From Rhodanobacteraceae bacterium (GTDB lineage Bacteria > Pseudomonadota > Gammaproteobacteria > Xanthomonadales > SZUA-5), in NCBI GenBank assembly GCA_024234055.1, contig JACKOW010000003.1, positions 1 through 64,000 of the forward strand: 64,000 bases of DNA. The letters are read 5' to 3'. A program made the position numbers and the translations under genes. How positions within the stretch are numbered: the stretch's first letter is position 1; the number at the start of each line of letters is the position of its first letter. Below the pieces are notes generated by a model. It saw nothing but the letters and a program-made list of their open reading frames with translations. It did no database searches and was not told the origin of the DNA. This document shows, in pieces, positions 63,301-64,000 of the stretch.

Positions 63301-64000
63301 GCGCGCTTTCCCGAGTCCCGAGTCCCGAGTCCCGAGTCCCGCATCAAGAGCACAAACCGATCAAACAACCCCTCCACATCCCGCGGCCCCGGGCTCGCTT
63401 CCGGGTGTCCCTGGAAGGAAAATGCAGGGGCGTCGGTCACGCGGATGCCCTGGTTGGAGCCGTCGAACAGTGAGCGGTGGGTGACTTCAACGTTGGCCGG
63501 CAGCGTCGTCTCGTCAATGGCAAAGCCGTGATTCTGACTGGAGATCATCACCCGGCCAGTGGCCAGATCGATCACTGGATGATTGGCGCCGTGGTGGCCG
63601 AATTTCATCTTCAGGGTGCGGGCCCCGGCAGCCAGGCCGAGCAGCTGATGACCCAGGCAGATGCCGAAGATCGGGACCTTCGCGGCCAGGAATTCGCGAA
63701 TGGCGGCGATCGCGTAGTCACAGGGCTCCGGATCACCGGGACCGTTCGACAGGAAGATGCCGTCGGGCTTCATCGCCAGAACCTCGGCGGCCGGGGTCTG
63801 CGCCGGCACCACGGTGACACTGCAGCCGCGATCGACCAGCAACCGCAGGATGTTGCGCTTGACGCCGAAATCGTAGGCCACCACCTTGAACTCACCCGAG
63901 CCGCCCTTGAACTGCGAGCTGCCGAGGTCAAACACGCCTTCATTCCAGCTGTAGCGTTCGCTGGCACTGACCACCTTGGCCAGATCCATGCCCTTCAGTC
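63297..64000 (-). CDS. carA: Carbamoyl phosphate synthase small subunit, 5' end beyond window
   Basis: CarA hydrolyses glutamine and channels ammonia to CarB. The visible C-terminal ~234 residues hold the class I glutaminase: KVVAYDFGVKRNILR, LSNGPGDP, the nucleophile cysteine in FGICLGHQLLGLA, QNHGFAID and GHPEASPGPRD. The N-terminus lies outside the window. The family normally ends soon after FDRFVLLM; here a further tail (RDSGLGTRDSGKRA) is encoded by the heptamer array at 63313-63340, so the end of carA has been rewritten by the insertion of the four-helix element. Confidence 0.96.
   Translation of the reverse strand, partial: LKGMDLAKVVSASERYSWNEGVFDLGSSQFKGGSGEFKVVAYDFGVKRNILRLLVDRGCSVTVVPAQTPAAEVLAMKPDGIFLSNGPGDPEPCDYAIAAIREFLAAKVPIFGICLGHQLLGLAAGARTLKMKFGHHGANHPVIDLATGRVMISSQNHGFAIDETTLPANVEVTHRSLFDGSNQGIRVTDAPAFSFQGHPEASPGPRDVEGLFDRFVLLMRDSGLGTRDSGKRA
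63313..63340. repeat. Heptamer array (GAGTCCC, four perfect units), right end
   Basis: Four identical units, the exact inverse of the array at 62904-62931, located in the last codons of carA. The two arrays enclose the four-helix-bundle gene. Confidence 0.95.

Noticed and set aside
62904..63340. CRISPR array
   Set aside because: Repeats are contiguous 7-mers without spacers, only four units long, and lie within coding sequence; no cas genes are present in the window.

Overview
The window is a chromosomal segment of a GC-rich gammaproteobacterium, most likely of the Xanthomonadales (Lysobacterales). Four things point there: an arginine cluster built on an N-acylornithine carbamoyltransferase (ArgF'), a kynureninase/kynurenine monooxygenase pair, a PTS-Ntr island with both HprK and RapZ, and dense small palindromic intergenic repeats. 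The genus cannot be fixed from the sequence. The window has no rRNA operon, prophage, transposase gene or CRISPR array, and one tRNA (Thr, anticodon CGT).

Layout. 1-402: 5' part of a secreted protein gene, cut by the window edge. 663-10053: arginine biosynthesis, all leftward (argD, argF', argB, argH, argG, a DUF1611 gene, argC), with argR divergent across a tandem ARG-box-like operator. 10214-16900: leftward patatin phospholipase, GGDEF-EAL protein coupled to a PhnD-like binding protein, and an FG-GAP repeat protein. 17089-22404: kynU-kmo-trmJ, then tesB and bpt. 22731-30199: type IV pilus assembly operon (fimT, pilV, pilW, pilX, pilY1, pilE). 30374-35398: tRNA-Thr, guaB, an unknown membrane protein, guaA, tadA, orn. 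35965-38228: BaeSR-like two-component system. 38308-45052: ptsI, ptsH, mannose-type EIIA, rapZ, hprK, ptsN, hpf, rpoN. 45543-48759: secF, secD, yajC. 49308-54812: wax ester synthase, lipase, a small periplasmic protein, alkB and a divergent AraC regulator. 55029-64000: outer-membrane barrel, proC, yggT, a large lipoprotein, greA, carB, a four-helix-bundle (S23/IVP family) gene and carA (cut by the window edge).

The genes serve mostly core functions: arginine and carbamoyl phosphate supply, GMP synthesis, protein secretion, PTS/sigma-54 regulation and type IV pili. An accessory hydrocarbon/neutral-lipid module sits among them. In the arginine cluster no argA or argE is present and ArgB has no fused acetyltransferase domain. 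The DUF1611 protein is therefore a good candidate for the missing N-acylglutamate synthase, and residues of ArgF' suggest N-succinyl rather than N-acetyl intermediates.

The most unusual signal is a family of short tandem arrays with exact 7-bp periodicity, usually four units. The unit sequence differs between loci. The arrays occur as inverted pairs (G-rich left, C-rich right) in intergenic gaps and often lie 3-5 nt from a stop codon or run into a gene's 3' end. One pair encloses the four-helix-bundle gene inserted between carA and carB with operon coupling preserved. Two others are near-identical small elements with a 33-nt core, one on each side of the alkane/wax block. I propose a family of insertion elements with heptamer-array ends and an S23-type protein in the autonomous member.
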